Below are positions 15,462 to 22,934 of a stretch of DNA of 26,995 nt, in pieces. Every line of letters begins with the position of its first letter. Positions within the stretch are counted from its first letter, which is position 1. Source of the stretch: JAEYFP01 sp047602645 (lineage in GTDB: Bacteria; Bacillota; Clostridia; Lachnospirales; Lachnospiraceae); the NCBI GenBank assembly GCA_047602645.1, contig JASGGU010000052.1, positions 1 to 26,995 of the forward strand, read 5' to 3'. The translations under genes and the position numbers were made by a program. Below the pieces are notes generated by a model that was not told the DNA's origin, did no database searches, and saw only the letters and a program-made list of their open reading frames with translations.

Positions 15462-16811
15462 ATGAAGCTTTTGTTTATATCATTAGGCTGTGATAAAAAT
15501 CTGGTAGATACGGAAGTTATGCTTGGAATCCTGCAAAGTCATTCCTTTGAGTTTACCGACGATGAATCTGAAGCAGACGTGATTGTAATCAACACGTGCT
15601 GCTTTATTCATGATGCAAAGGAAGAAAGCATTCAGACAATTCTGGATATGGCGCAGTATAAACAGAATGCCGGAAACGGGGGCAGATGCAGGGCACTGCT
15701 TGTGACTGGCTGCCTTGCACAGCGTTATGCGGAGGAAATTCGAACGGAAATTCCGGAGGTCGATGCAATTGTTGGAACGACCGCCTATGATAAGATTGCG
15801 GAGGCGCTTGAGGCTGTGCTTGCGGGGCAGGAGGGAGACCGCCTTGCGGGAATAGAAGAGCTGCCTGTTGTAAAGGAACAGAGGATCGTGACGACCGGAG
15901 GCTATTATGCGTACTTAAAAATTGCCGAGGGCTGCGACAAACATTGTACCTATTGTATTATACCAAAGCTGCGCGGGCATTTCAGGAGCGTTCCGATGGA
16001 ATCTCTTGTCAGAGAGGCTGCTCAGCTTGCAGAAAATGGCGTGAAGGAATTAATTCTCGTTGCACAGGAGACAACACTTTACGGCAAAGATCTCTATGGG
16101 AAAAAGATGCTTCCCGAGCTTTTACGGGAGCTTTGCAAGATTGAAGGCCTTTTTTGGATACGGCTTCTTTACTGTTATCCCGAGGAAATCGATGATAAAC
16201 TGATTCAAGTGATCAGGGAAGAAGATAAAATTTGCAAGTATCTGGACATGCCGATCCAGCATGCATCGGATGCGATATTAAAACGCATGGGCAGGTGTAC
16301 AAACAAGCGTCAGCTGATTACTGTCATCGAAAAACTGCGTACAAATATTCCTGATATTTGTCTCAGGACGACATTGATTACCGGATTTCCGGGCGAGACT
16401 GAGGAGGCACATCGGGAGCTTCTGGATTTTGTGGATGAGCTGGAGTTTGAGCGGCTTGGCGTGTTTACCTATTCTCAGGAAGAGGATACGCCGGCTGCCG
16501 GGTATCCCGAACAGATCGACGAAGAGGTCAAACAGGCCAGACAGGCACAGTTAATGGAGCTGCAGCAGGAAATCTCGTTTACGCATGCACAGGGTATGGT
16601 GGGGCGCGTATTGGATGCATTTGTCGAAGGAAAGGTAGCCGACGAGGATGCTTATGCGGCTCGCACCTATATGGACGCGCCGAATGTAGACGGACTGCTT
16701 TTTATACAGACAACAAAAGAGCTGCTGAGCGGGGATATGGTAAAGGTCCGTGTGACCAGCGCTTACGAATATGATTTGATAGGAGAGCTATGTGATGAAT
16801 CTGCCGAATAA
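15462..16811 (+). CDS. rimO: Ribosomal protein S12 methylthiotransferase RimO
   Basis: A 449-residue radical-SAM methylthiotransferase that adds a methylthio group to an aspartate of ribosomal protein S12. The N-terminal domain has C10 (ISLGCDKNLVDTE), C46 and C84 for the auxiliary 4Fe-4S cluster. The radical-SAM motif is C158-x3-C162-x2-C165 (EGCDKHCTYC), followed by IIPKLRGHFRS. The DMPIQHASDAILKRMGR segment and a C-terminal TRAM domain complete the family layout. The opening ISLGCDKNLVDTE distinguishes RimO from the tRNA enzyme MiaB. The ATG directly abuts the rpoZ stop with no strong ribosome site of its own, so translation is probably coupled. The 3' end overlaps pgsA by 17 bp. Confidence 0.95.
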   Translation: MKLLFISLGCDKNLVDTEVMLGILQSHSFEFTDDESEADVIVINTCCFIHDAKEESIQTILDMAQYKQNAGNGGRCRALLVTGCLAQRYAEEIRTEIPEVDAIVGTTAYDKIAEALEAVLAGQEGDRLAGIEELPVVKEQRIVTTGGYYAYLKIAEGCDKHCTYCIIPKLRGHFRSVPMESLVREAAQLAENGVKELILVAQETTLYGKDLYGKKMLPELLRELCKIEGLFWIRLLYCYPEEIDDKLIQVIREEDKICKYLDMPIQHASDAILKRMGRCTNKRQLITVIEKLRTNIPDICLRTTLITGFPGETEEAHRELLDFVDELEFERLGVFTYSQEEDTPAAGYPEQIDEEVKQARQAQLMELQQEISFTHAQGMVGRVLDAFVEGKVADEDAYAARTYMDAPNVDGLLFIQTTKELLSGDMVKVRVTSAYEYDLIGELCDESAE

Positions 16812-17337
16812 ACTAACAATACTGCGTGTGTTCATGATTCCGGTATTCCTTGTATTTTTGCTGACTGATGTGGGAGGAAGTGCCGGCAAATGGATTGCTC
16901 TCGCTATTTTTATCTTGGCAAGCCTTACGGATCTGCTTGATGGATATCTTGCCAGAAGATATAATCTTGTTACGAATTTCGGGAAATTTATGGATCCGCT
17001 TGCGGACAAGCTGCTTGTGTGTTCAGCGATGATCTGTTTTGTCGAACTTGGCGGCCTGCCGTCATGGATGGTCATCGTCATTATCAGCCGGGAATTCATC
17101 ATCAGCGGTTTCCGCCTTGTGGCTTCCGACAATGGTGTTGTCATTGCTGCAAGCTATTGGGGCAAATTCAAGACGACGTTTCAGATGCTGATGATCTGCC
17201 TGCTGATCGCTGATCTTCCGGGTACCTTGTTTACTGCAATCACAACAATCTGTATTTGGATTGCACTGATTTTAACGGTTGTTTCTCTGATTGATTATAT
17301 TCTAAAGAATAAAAATGTGTTAACGAGTAATAAATAA
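16795..17337 (+). CDS. pgsA: CDP-diacylglycerol--glycerol-3-phosphate 3-phosphatidyltransferase
   Basis: A 180-residue integral membrane protein that makes phosphatidylglycerol phosphate, the first committed step to PG and cardiolipin. The CDP-alcohol phosphotransferase signature D-G-x2-A-R-x8-G-x3-D-x3-D is intact (DGYLARRY at its start, GKFMDPLAD at its end). It opens with MNLPNKLTILRVFMIPVF, typical of PgsA, and has several hydrophobic helices. I use the ATG at 16795 (AGGAG at 16781-16785, 9-bp spacing); a GTG one codon upstream is possible. It overlaps rimO by 17 bp, so the two are co-translated. Confidence 0.93.
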   Translation: MNLPNKLTILRVFMIPVFLVFLLTDVGGSAGKWIALAIFILASLTDLLDGYLARRYNLVTNFGKFMDPLADKLLVCSAMICFVELGGLPSWMVIVIISREFIISGFRLVASDNGVVIAASYWGKFKTTFQMLMICLLIADLPGTLFTAITTICIWIALILTVVSLIDYILKNKNVLTSNK

Positions 17338-17397
17338 GATCAGTATAAATTCTAAATTCCGGGCATATGCCCTCAGAACAGAAAAGAGGAAGCGGAC

Positions 17398-18648
17398 ATG
17401 GTAGTGGAAGTGCTCAGCGTAGGAACGGAGCTATTGTTGGGAAATATCGTCAATACAAATGCGGCTTATCTTGCAGAGCAGTGCGCATATCTTGGCTTTT
17501 CCTGTTATTACCAGAGTACGGTGGGGGATAACGAAGAACGGCTGCTTCAAACAATCAGAACCGCATTGTCCCGTTCTGACCTGATTATTTTATCCGGCGG
17601 ACTTGGACCGACGGAGGATGATCTGACAAAGGAAATTGCGGCGCAGGTTTTTGAGAGCGAGCTTTTTGTTGATGAAGACGCGAAGGAGCACGTTCAGGAA
17701 TATTTTGAAAAAAAGGGAATGGAAATCTCGGCAAACAACTGGAAGCAGGCGATGGTGCCAAAGGGCGCACTTGTGCTGCTCAACGAAAACGGCACGGCAC
17801 CGGGACTGATTATGGAGAAAAATGGGAAGATTATGATCCTTCTTCCGGGTCCTCCGATTGAAATGATTCCGATGTTTGAAAAGCAGGTCCTTCCCTATTT
17901 GCGCACGAAGACCGAAGAAACGATTTATTCTCAGGTCGTCAAGCTGTGCGGTGTCAGTGAAAGTGCGGCAGAACAGCAAATCTTGGATTTGACGGGATCT
18001 AATAACCCGACGACGGCCACTTATGCCAAGACCGGGGAGGTGCATATCCGCGTGACTGCTAGGGGAGCCGGTGAAACGGAAGCCAGGCAGCTTGTGGCGC
18101 CGGTGATTGAGGAACTGAAAAACCGGTTTCAGAGTGCGGTGTATGCGACAAAAGCGGAGGCAACGCTGGAATCTTCGATCATAGAGCTGCTTTTGGAATG
18201 CGGCTTGACGCTTACGACGGCGGAATCATGCACAGGTGGCATGGTCGCTTCCCGTATCGTAAATGTACCGGGTGCTTCCGGTGTATTTAAGGAAGGTTTT
18301 ATCACTTATTCAAACAAGGCCAAAAGGCGTCGTCTTGGAGTAAAGAAGAGTACACTTGAAAAGTATGGCGCCGTCAGCGAGCAGACGGCAAAGGAAATGG
18401 CAAAGGGCGGCACCGTTTTTTCGAAAGCAGATGTCTGCATAGCAATTACGGGAATTGCAGGTCCGGACGGCGGCACCGATCGAAAGCCGGTAGGACTTGT
18501 TTACATTGCATGTACGGTAGGCTCAAAGACGCAGGTTGAGGAGTGTCATTTTTCGGGTAACAGGAGCAAAATCCGGGAAAGCTCCGCAGCAAGAGCACTG
18601 ACGCTATTAAGAAGCTGCCTGCTGGAATATCGTGTAAAAAATATTTAA
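17398..18648 (+). CDS. cinA: CinA-family competence/damage-inducible protein (NMN amidase / ADP-ribose pyrophosphatase type)
   Basis: A 416-residue protein with the full two-domain layout. The N-terminal MoCF-like domain (about 1-170) has VLSVGTELLLGNIVNTNA, ILSGGLGPTEDDLTKE and LPGPPIEMIPMF. The C-terminal NMN-deamidase domain (about 255-416) has TTAESCTGGMVASRI, the conserved serine region, and ITGIAGPDGGTDRKPVGLVY. CinA recycles NMN in the pyridine nucleotide cycle, and in several Firmicutes is linked to DNA uptake. It directly precedes recA, a conserved pairing. GAGGAAG precedes the ATG. A 12-bp palindrome GGGCATATGCCC (17361-17372) lies in the 60-bp gap to pgsA. Confidence 0.94.
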   Translation: MVVEVLSVGTELLLGNIVNTNAAYLAEQCAYLGFSCYYQSTVGDNEERLLQTIRTALSRSDLIILSGGLGPTEDDLTKEIAAQVFESELFVDEDAKEHVQEYFEKKGMEISANNWKQAMVPKGALVLLNENGTAPGLIMEKNGKIMILLPGPPIEMIPMFEKQVLPYLRTKTEETIYSQVVKLCGVSESAAEQQILDLTGSNNPTTATYAKTGEVHIRVTARGAGETEARQLVAPVIEELKNRFQSAVYATKAEATLESSIIELLLECGLTLTTAESCTGGMVASRIVNVPGASGVFKEGFITYSNKAKRRRLGVKKSTLEKYGAVSEQTAKEMAKGGTVFSKADVCIAITGIAGPDGGTDRKPVGLVYIACTVGSKTQVEECHFSGNRSKIRESSAARALTLLRSCLLEYRVKNI

Positions 18649-18845
18649 TATCATATCCGGCGAATCGCCAGAAATCCAATTTCTAACGGGTATTGGATGT
18701 TGTACCAATTAATATTAAAAAAGAATAATTATTAAATTATTTAGCAGATCATGATGAATATTTGAAAGTCCGGTTAATTGGACATTGATTGTGATAAATT
18801 ATAAGTGAAAGATATTTTAAAACGGGGCCCGCGAAAAGAAAACAG
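18649..18845. other. A/T-rich gene-free stretch between cinA and the recA promoter
   Basis: About 200 bp with no credible gene. It holds a short palindrome GGCGAATCGCC (18659-18669), an inverted repeat ATCCAAT/ATTGGAT (18674-18680 and 18692-18698), then A/T-rich sequence with few landmarks. Neither hairpin is followed by a T-run, so I cannot call a terminator for cinA; some readthrough into recA is possible. Confidence 0.5.
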
Positions 18846-18874
18846 TTGACAAAATCGAACAGATGTTTTATTGT
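18846..18874 (+). promoter_or_regulatory. Sigma-A promoter of recA
   Basis: A perfect TTGACA (18846-18851), a 17-bp spacer and TATTGT (18869-18874). The predicted start is near 18881, giving a leader of about 245 nt before the recA ATG. A LexA box occupies the spacer. Confidence 0.75.
18856..18869. promoter_or_regulatory. LexA (Cheo/SOS) box 1 in the recA promoter
   Basis: CGAACAGATGTTTT matches the Firmicutes LexA consensus CGAACRNRYGTTCG at all but the last two positions. It lies between the -35 and -10 hexamers, the classic position for repression by LexA. Confidence 0.7.
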
Positions 18875-18885
18875 GATAAAAGAGA

Positions 18886-18899
18886 CGAACAAATGTTCT
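18886..18899. promoter_or_regulatory. LexA (Cheo/SOS) box 2 downstream of the recA start point
   Basis: CGAACAAATGTTCT matches CGAACRNRYGTTCG at all but the final position. It lies 30 bp (about three helical turns) from box 1, so two LexA dimers would sit on the same DNA face. Confidence 0.75.
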
Positions 18900-18954
18900 T
18901 TGATGCGATTGAAAAAGCAGTATAGAGTTAGAAGATAAGTAGGAAGTAAAAGAC

Positions 18955-19087
18955 GTTACTGTTCACACAGCAGCTTAACACTTGTTGTTAAGCTGCGTAA
19001 GAAGATGATTCAAGAGATCATTTCTGCTTCGTGCAGTGAATTTGGATGCAGAAATCATGTGTTGCTGAGAACGGAGTGAACAGTAAC
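18955..19087. mobile_element. 133-bp MITE-like element in the recA leader
   Basis: Perfect 12-bp terminal inverted repeats (GTTACTGTTCAC at 18955-18966; GTGAACAGTAAC at 19076-19087) are flanked immediately by a perfect 8-bp direct repeat, TAAAAGAC (18947-18954 and 19088-19095). This is the footprint of a transposition event. Inside lie an 11-bp perfect hairpin GCAGCTTAACA/TGTTAAGCTGC (18970-18996) and an 8-bp inverted pair ATTTCTGC/GCAGAAAT (19020-19027, 19048-19055). It has no coding capacity, so it would be mobilised in trans by a transposase elsewhere. It separates the LexA-controlled promoter from the recA ribosome site and would fold in the leader mRNA. The transposase family is unknown; 8-bp duplications occur in several IS families. 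Confidence 0.75.
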
Positions 19088-19127
19088 TAAAAGACAAGAC
19101 AAAAAGAACATAACAAGGAGAACAGGG

Positions 19128-20222
19128 ATGGAAAGAGAAGAAAAATTAAAGGCATTGGATGCGGCGTTATCACAAATAGAGAAGCAGTTCGGAAAAGGCT
19201 CCGTCATGAAGCTTGGAGACAGCAACAATGCTATGAATGTTGAGACGGTACCGACGGGTTCCTTAAGCCTTGATATTGCGCTTGGACTTGGTGGCATTCC
19301 AAAGGGAAGGATCGTGGAAATTTACGGACCGGAGTCAAGCGGTAAGACGACTGTGACCCTTCATATGATTGCTGAGGTGCAGAAGCGCGGCGGCATTGCC
19401 GGATTTATTGATGCGGAGCATGCATTGGATCCGGCCTATGCAAAAAATATCGGTGTGGATATTGACAACCTTTATATCTCTCAGCCGGATAATGGTGAAC
19501 AGGCACTGGAAATAACAGAGACGATGGTGCGTTCCGGAGCGGTGGATATTGTTGTTGTTGACTCTGTTGCTGCGATCGTGCCGAAGGCAGAAATTGACGG
19601 AGATATGGGGGATTCCCATATGGGACTGCAGGCCAGGCTGATGTCTCAGGCGCTGCGCAAACTGACCGCGGTCATCAGCAAATCTAATTGTACTGTTATT
19701 TTTATTAATCAGCTTCGTGAAAAAATTGGCGTCATGTTCGGTAATCCGGAGACGACGACGGGGGGGCGTGCTCTGAAATTTTATGCCTCGGTGCGCATGG
19801 ATGTCAGAAGAATCGAAACTTTGAAGCAGGGCGGAGAAGTGGTTGGCAACCGTACAAGAGTAAAGGTCGTGAAGAACAAGATCGCGCCCCCGTTTAAGGA
19901 GGCAGAGTTTGATATTATGTTTGGCAGGGGTATTTCCAGTGAGGGTGATATTTTGGACCTTGCAGCGGAAGTGAATATCGTGAATAAGAGCGGTGCATGG
20001 TATGCTTATGAAGGACAGAAGATTGGACAGGGCCGTGAAAATACAAAGCAGTATTTGATTGACAATCCGGTGGTATGTGCAGAAATTGATGAGAAGGTGC
20101 GCACTCATTTCGGGCTTGGAGAGGGCAAAAAAGAAGGCGATGCTGCAGGTGCAAAGGCAGAAACCGGAAGCAAGACAAAGAAGGCTTCCAAGGATGCTGT
20201 AAAGGAAACTGCGGCAGAATAA
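19128..20222 (+). CDS. recA: Recombinase RecA
   Basis: A 364-residue protein that forms ATP-dependent filaments on single-stranded DNA, drives strand exchange and stimulates LexA self-cleavage. Walker A is GPESSGKTT (residues 67-75). VDIVVVDSVAAIVPKAEIDG is the Walker B region, INQLREKIGVMFGNPETTTG holds loop L2, and the C-terminal tail is rich in K, A and E as usual. AAGGAG precedes the ATG at 19128. The promoter has two LexA boxes, giving SOS control, and recX follows 32 bp later, the common autoregulatory pairing. The leader carries an inserted inverted-repeat element. Confidence 0.98.
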   Translation: MEREEKLKALDAALSQIEKQFGKGSVMKLGDSNNAMNVETVPTGSLSLDIALGLGGIPKGRIVEIYGPESSGKTTVTLHMIAEVQKRGGIAGFIDAEHALDPAYAKNIGVDIDNLYISQPDNGEQALEITETMVRSGAVDIVVVDSVAAIVPKAEIDGDMGDSHMGLQARLMSQALRKLTAVISKSNCTVIFINQLREKIGVMFGNPETTTGGRALKFYASVRMDVRRIETLKQGGEVVGNRTRVKVVKNKIAPPFKEAEFDIMFGRGISSEGDILDLAAEVNIVNKSGAWYAYEGQKIGQGRENTKQYLIDNPVVCAEIDEKVRTHFGLGEGKKEGDAAGAKAETGSKTKKASKDAVKETAAE

Positions 20223-20254
20223 TTCATCCGATGATTTAGAAAGCGGGAATCCAG

Positions 20255-20866
20255 TTGATTGTTACTAAAATGGAAGAGTATAAAAAAAATAAATATAAGA
20301 TCTACTTAAATGACGAGTTTGCCTTTGTACTATACAAGGGCGAACTGCGTCTGTTTAAAGTTAAGGAGGGTGAGGCTCTTTTACAGGAAACTTACCGGGA
20401 GATCTTGGATACGGTGCTGACAAAGCGCGCCAAGCTCAGGGCGATGTACCTGCTTAAGACAATTGACCGCACAGAGGCAGATGTCAGACGTAAGCTGAAG
20501 GAAGGACTGTACCCGCAGACAGTTATCGATGCTGCGATTTCTTATGTAAAGAGCTATCATTACATTGATGATACACGTTATACCGAAAATTATATCGCGT
20601 ACAAGACCGGTAGCCTGAGCAGGAGTGAGATCAGGCAAAAGCTATTATTAAAGGGAATTGATAAGGAATTAATCGAGGACCAGCTTGCGGAACATTGGAA
20701 GGACGGCGGTGAGACGGAAAGAGAATTGATCAGGCGGTTGATGCTTAAAAAATGCAGGGAGCTGCCGCTTTCTGATTATCAGGAAAAAAACAAATTATTT
20801 GTTTACTTATACCGTAAGGGGTTTACGATCGGTGACATAGAGAATGTTTATAAGGAATTCATATAA
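20255..20866 (+). CDS. recX: Regulatory protein RecX
   Basis: A 203-residue RecX, an inhibitor and modulator of RecA filaments, directly after recA as in many bacteria. I take the TTG at 20255 as the start. The resulting N-terminus (IVTKMEEYKKNKYKIYLNDE) matches the conserved opening of clostridial RecX, and a purine-rich GCGGGA lies 7 bp upstream. The ATG at 20270 would remove the first conserved residues. The repeated three-helix units are visible (RRKLKEGLYPQTVIDAAISY, IDDTRYTENYIAYK, and a C-terminal KLFVYLYRKGFTIGDIENV). The rare start codon may keep RecX low relative to RecA from a shared mRNA (inference). Confidence 0.92.
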   Translation: MIVTKMEEYKKNKYKIYLNDEFAFVLYKGELRLFKVKEGEALLQETYREILDTVLTKRAKLRAMYLLKTIDRTEADVRRKLKEGLYPQTVIDAAISYVKSYHYIDDTRYTENYIAYKTGSLSRSEIRQKLLLKGIDKELIEDQLAEHWKDGGETERELIRRLMLKKCRELPLSDYQEKNKLFVYLYRKGFTIGDIENVYKEFI

Positions 20867-20937
20867 CGCTCTTAAATCAAAGAATTTTATGGTGAATCTG
20901 CCGGAATCTTGTGATGGAGGCAAGGCCCAAGTTTCAC

Positions 20938-20966
20938 TTGACATAATATAGGAAACAGTATAAAAT
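20938..20966 (+). promoter_or_regulatory. Sigma-A promoter of rny
   Basis: A perfect TTGACA (20938-20943), a 17-bp spacer, TAAAAT (20961-20966). A second candidate lies closer to the gene (TTGTAT 21004-21009, 16 bp, TACAAT 21026-21031). Either would give rny its own transcript. Confidence 0.7.
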
Positions 20967-21055
20967 TGAAGTGTTGTAAAATCGTAAATTAGGATATGGT
21001 TTTTTGTATTCTATAGAGATAATTGTACAATGAAAATTAAATAAGGAGGTGCCCT

Positions 21056-22606
21056 GTGCAGATTGTGTTTATAATTGCTGGTGTGATCGTGCTTTTGGCT
21101 GCAGTAGCAGTTGCTTATAAGCTAGGCTATAACGGTCGCAAAAAAGCTGACGAAGCGAAAATTGGCAATGCAGAACAGAAGGCAAGAGAAATTATTGACG
21201 AAGCATTGAAGGCAGCGGAAGCCAAAAAAAGGGAAGGTCTGTTGGAAGTAAAAGAAGAGTCCATTCGTACAAAGAGTGAGCTTGAAAAAGAAACCAAGGA
21301 AAGAAGAACAGAGCTTCAGCGTTTGGAACGCAGAGTGCAGCAGAAGGAAGAAAATGTTGACAAAAAGGCGGACGTGATTGAAAAGCGGGAAATCAGTTTT
21401 TCAGCCAAGGAAGAAGCGTTAGCAAAATTAAGGGAAGAAGTTTCAAAATTAAACGAACAAAGAGTACAGGAGCTAGAAAGAATCTCGGGTTTAACCTCCG
21501 AACAAGCAAAAGAATATCTGTTAAAGATTGTTGAAGATGAAGTGAAACATGAAACCGCATTGCTCGTAAAGGAAATGGAAACGCGTGCAAAAGAAGAAGC
21601 GGACAAAAAGGCTAAAGAGTATGTAGTGACGGCCATACAGAAGTGTGCGGCCGACCATGTGGCAGAAACTACGATTTCAGTTGTACAACTGCCAAGTGAT
21701 GAAATGAAGGGCAGAATCATTGGTAGGGAAGGAAGAAATATTCGTACCTTGGAAACGATGACGGGTGTTGATTTGATTATTGATGATACTCCCGAAGCAG
21801 TTGTCTTATCCGGCTTTGATCCGATCAGAAGAGAAGTGGCAAGAATTGCCCTTGAGAAACTGATCGTGGACGGACGTATTCATCCGGCCAGAATCGAAGA
21901 AATGGTTGAAAAGGCGCAGAAAGAAGTAGAAACGATGATTCGTGAAGAGGGTGAGGCAGCGACCCTTGAGGTAGGCGTGCATGGAATTCATCCTGAGCTG
22001 ATTAAGTTGCTCGGCAGGATGAAATTCAGGACGAGCTATGGACAGAATGCATTAAAGCATTCTATCGAAGTATCTCTGTTATCAGGATTACTTGCTGCAG
22101 AAATCGGCGTGGATGTCCGTATGGCCAAACGGGCAGGTTTGTTACATGATATAGGCAAGGCAGTCGATCATGAGATGGAAGGTTCTCATATTCAACTGGG
22201 CGTTGAGTTATGTAGAAAATATAAGGAGTCACCGATTGTTATCAATTCAGTGGAATCCCATCATGGTGATGTGGAGCCGCAGTCCCTAATTGCATGTATC
22301 GTTCAGGCAGCCGACACAATTTCGGCAGCAAGACCGGGTGCAAGAAGAGAAACATTAGAAACATACACTAACAGATTAAAACAATTAGAGGATATTACAA
22401 ACTCCTTCAAGGGAGTGGATAAGTCTTTTGCTATTCAAGCGGGTAGAGAGATTCGTATTATGGTAGTTCCGGAACAGGTAAGTGATTCGGATATGATCCT
22501 TTTGGCACGTGATATTTCAAAGAAGATTGAATCTGAAATGGAATATCCGGGACAAATTAAAGTCAATGTCATTCGGGAAAGCCGTGTTACCGATTACGCA
22601 AAGTAA
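21056..22606 (+). CDS. rny: Ribonuclease Y
   Basis: A 516-residue membrane-anchored endoribonuclease that starts mRNA decay in Firmicutes. It starts at GTG 21056, 5 bp after a perfect AAGGAGGT. An N-terminal membrane segment (about 3-22) is followed by a long charged coiled coil (about 30-200). The KH RNA-binding domain includes MKGRIIGREGRNIR (217-230). The HD catalytic domain (about 330-430) includes H335 and the HD pair at 364-365 (LLHDIGKAVDHE). All domains and the C-terminal region are intact. It is followed by a strong terminator. RNase Y and the upstream yicC product are both RNA-processing enzymes but are not in one operon. Confidence 0.97.
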   Translation: MQIVFIIAGVIVLLAAVAVAYKLGYNGRKKADEAKIGNAEQKAREIIDEALKAAEAKKREGLLEVKEESIRTKSELEKETKERRTELQRLERRVQQKEENVDKKADVIEKREISFSAKEEALAKLREEVSKLNEQRVQELERISGLTSEQAKEYLLKIVEDEVKHETALLVKEMETRAKEEADKKAKEYVVTAIQKCAADHVAETTISVVQLPSDEMKGRIIGREGRNIRTLETMTGVDLIIDDTPEAVVLSGFDPIRREVARIALEKLIVDGRIHPARIEEMVEKAQKEVETMIREEGEAATLEVGVHGIHPELIKLLGRMKFRTSYGQNALKHSIEVSLLSGLLAAEIGVDVRMAKRAGLLHDIGKAVDHEMEGSHIQLGVELCRKYKESPIVINSVESHHGDVEPQSLIACIVQAADTISAARPGARRETLETYTNRLKQLEDITNSFKGVDKSFAIQAGREIRIMVVPEQVSDSDMILLARDISKKIESEMEYPGQIKVNVIRESRVTDYAK

Positions 22607-22615
22607 AAAATCAGA

Positions 22616-22653
22616 CAGCGCAAGCTCATAAATATGAGTTTGCGCTGTTTTTT
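22616..22653 (+). terminator. Rho-independent terminator of rny
   Basis: A 15-bp stem (22616-22630 with 22633-22647, one G-T pair) opening CAGCGCAA and closing TTGCGCTG, followed by TTTTTT. It starts 10 bp after the rny stop. Confidence 0.92.
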
Positions 22654-22795
22654 GTTATATAGGAAATTCCTTCGGATTTCTTATATAACAAAATATTATG
22701 CGCAGCTGCGCGCGCGGAACAAAAGCTGTGCTTGGCGCAACTGTCCGCGAAGGGAAGTATTTACGCGGGGTGTCCGCGAGGCGTGAACAAATGTA
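22652..22795. repeat. Structured extragenic segment, probable dispersed repeat
   Basis: A long hairpin (TTGTTATATA at 22652-22661, TATATAACAA at 22682-22691; inner GAAA/TTTC and TCC/GGA arms with one bulge and a TTC loop) follows the rny T-run. Then comes a GC-rich part unlike the surrounding sequence: the palindrome GCGCAGCTGCGC (22700-22711), a possible stem CGCGGA/TCCGCG (22713-22718, 22744-22749), and TGTCCGCGA twice (22742-22750, 22771-22779). No reading frame here looks real. The compact symmetry and base shift suggest a repetitive extragenic element, but only one copy is in the window. Confidence 0.5.
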
Positions 22796-22814
22796 TATTT
22801 TTTTGAAATTTTCC

Positions 22815-22843
22815 TTGTATATTACAGGTTCCTGTATTATACT
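22815..22843 (+). promoter_or_regulatory. Promoter of the aminotransferase-nudF-spoIIM group, with spacer palindrome
   Basis: TTGTAT (22815-22820), a 17-bp spacer, TATACT (22838-22843). The spacer contains a perfect inverted repeat ACAGG-TT-CCTGT (22824-22835), a good position for a repressor. The leader to the ATG is about 85 nt; no known riboswitch was recognised in it. Confidence 0.6.
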
Positions 22844-22934
22844 CAACAGGTGACAGGGAGAAAGATCCGAGTTATCGAATGCTGCGGGAGAAACCTTGTT
22901 ACTGAGGAGAATGAAAAGAAAAGGTGGAGATTGT

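Noticed and set aside
18655..18698. Terminator after cinA
   Set aside because: Two small hairpins are present but neither is followed by a T-run.
19335..20108. Long minus-strand reading frame opposite recA
   Set aside because: It lies wholly inside recA, with cysteine- and histidine-rich noise-like composition and no ribosome site.
22788..22801. TGAACAAATGTATA before the aminotransferase promoter as a third LexA box
   Set aside because: It shares the AACAAATGT core with box 2 of recA but lacks the CG start and the GTTC right half.
22844..22934. Riboswitch in the aminotransferase leader
   Set aside because: Purine-rich blocks such as GGGAGAAA recur, but I could not match a known aptamer fold or find a terminator/antiterminator pair.
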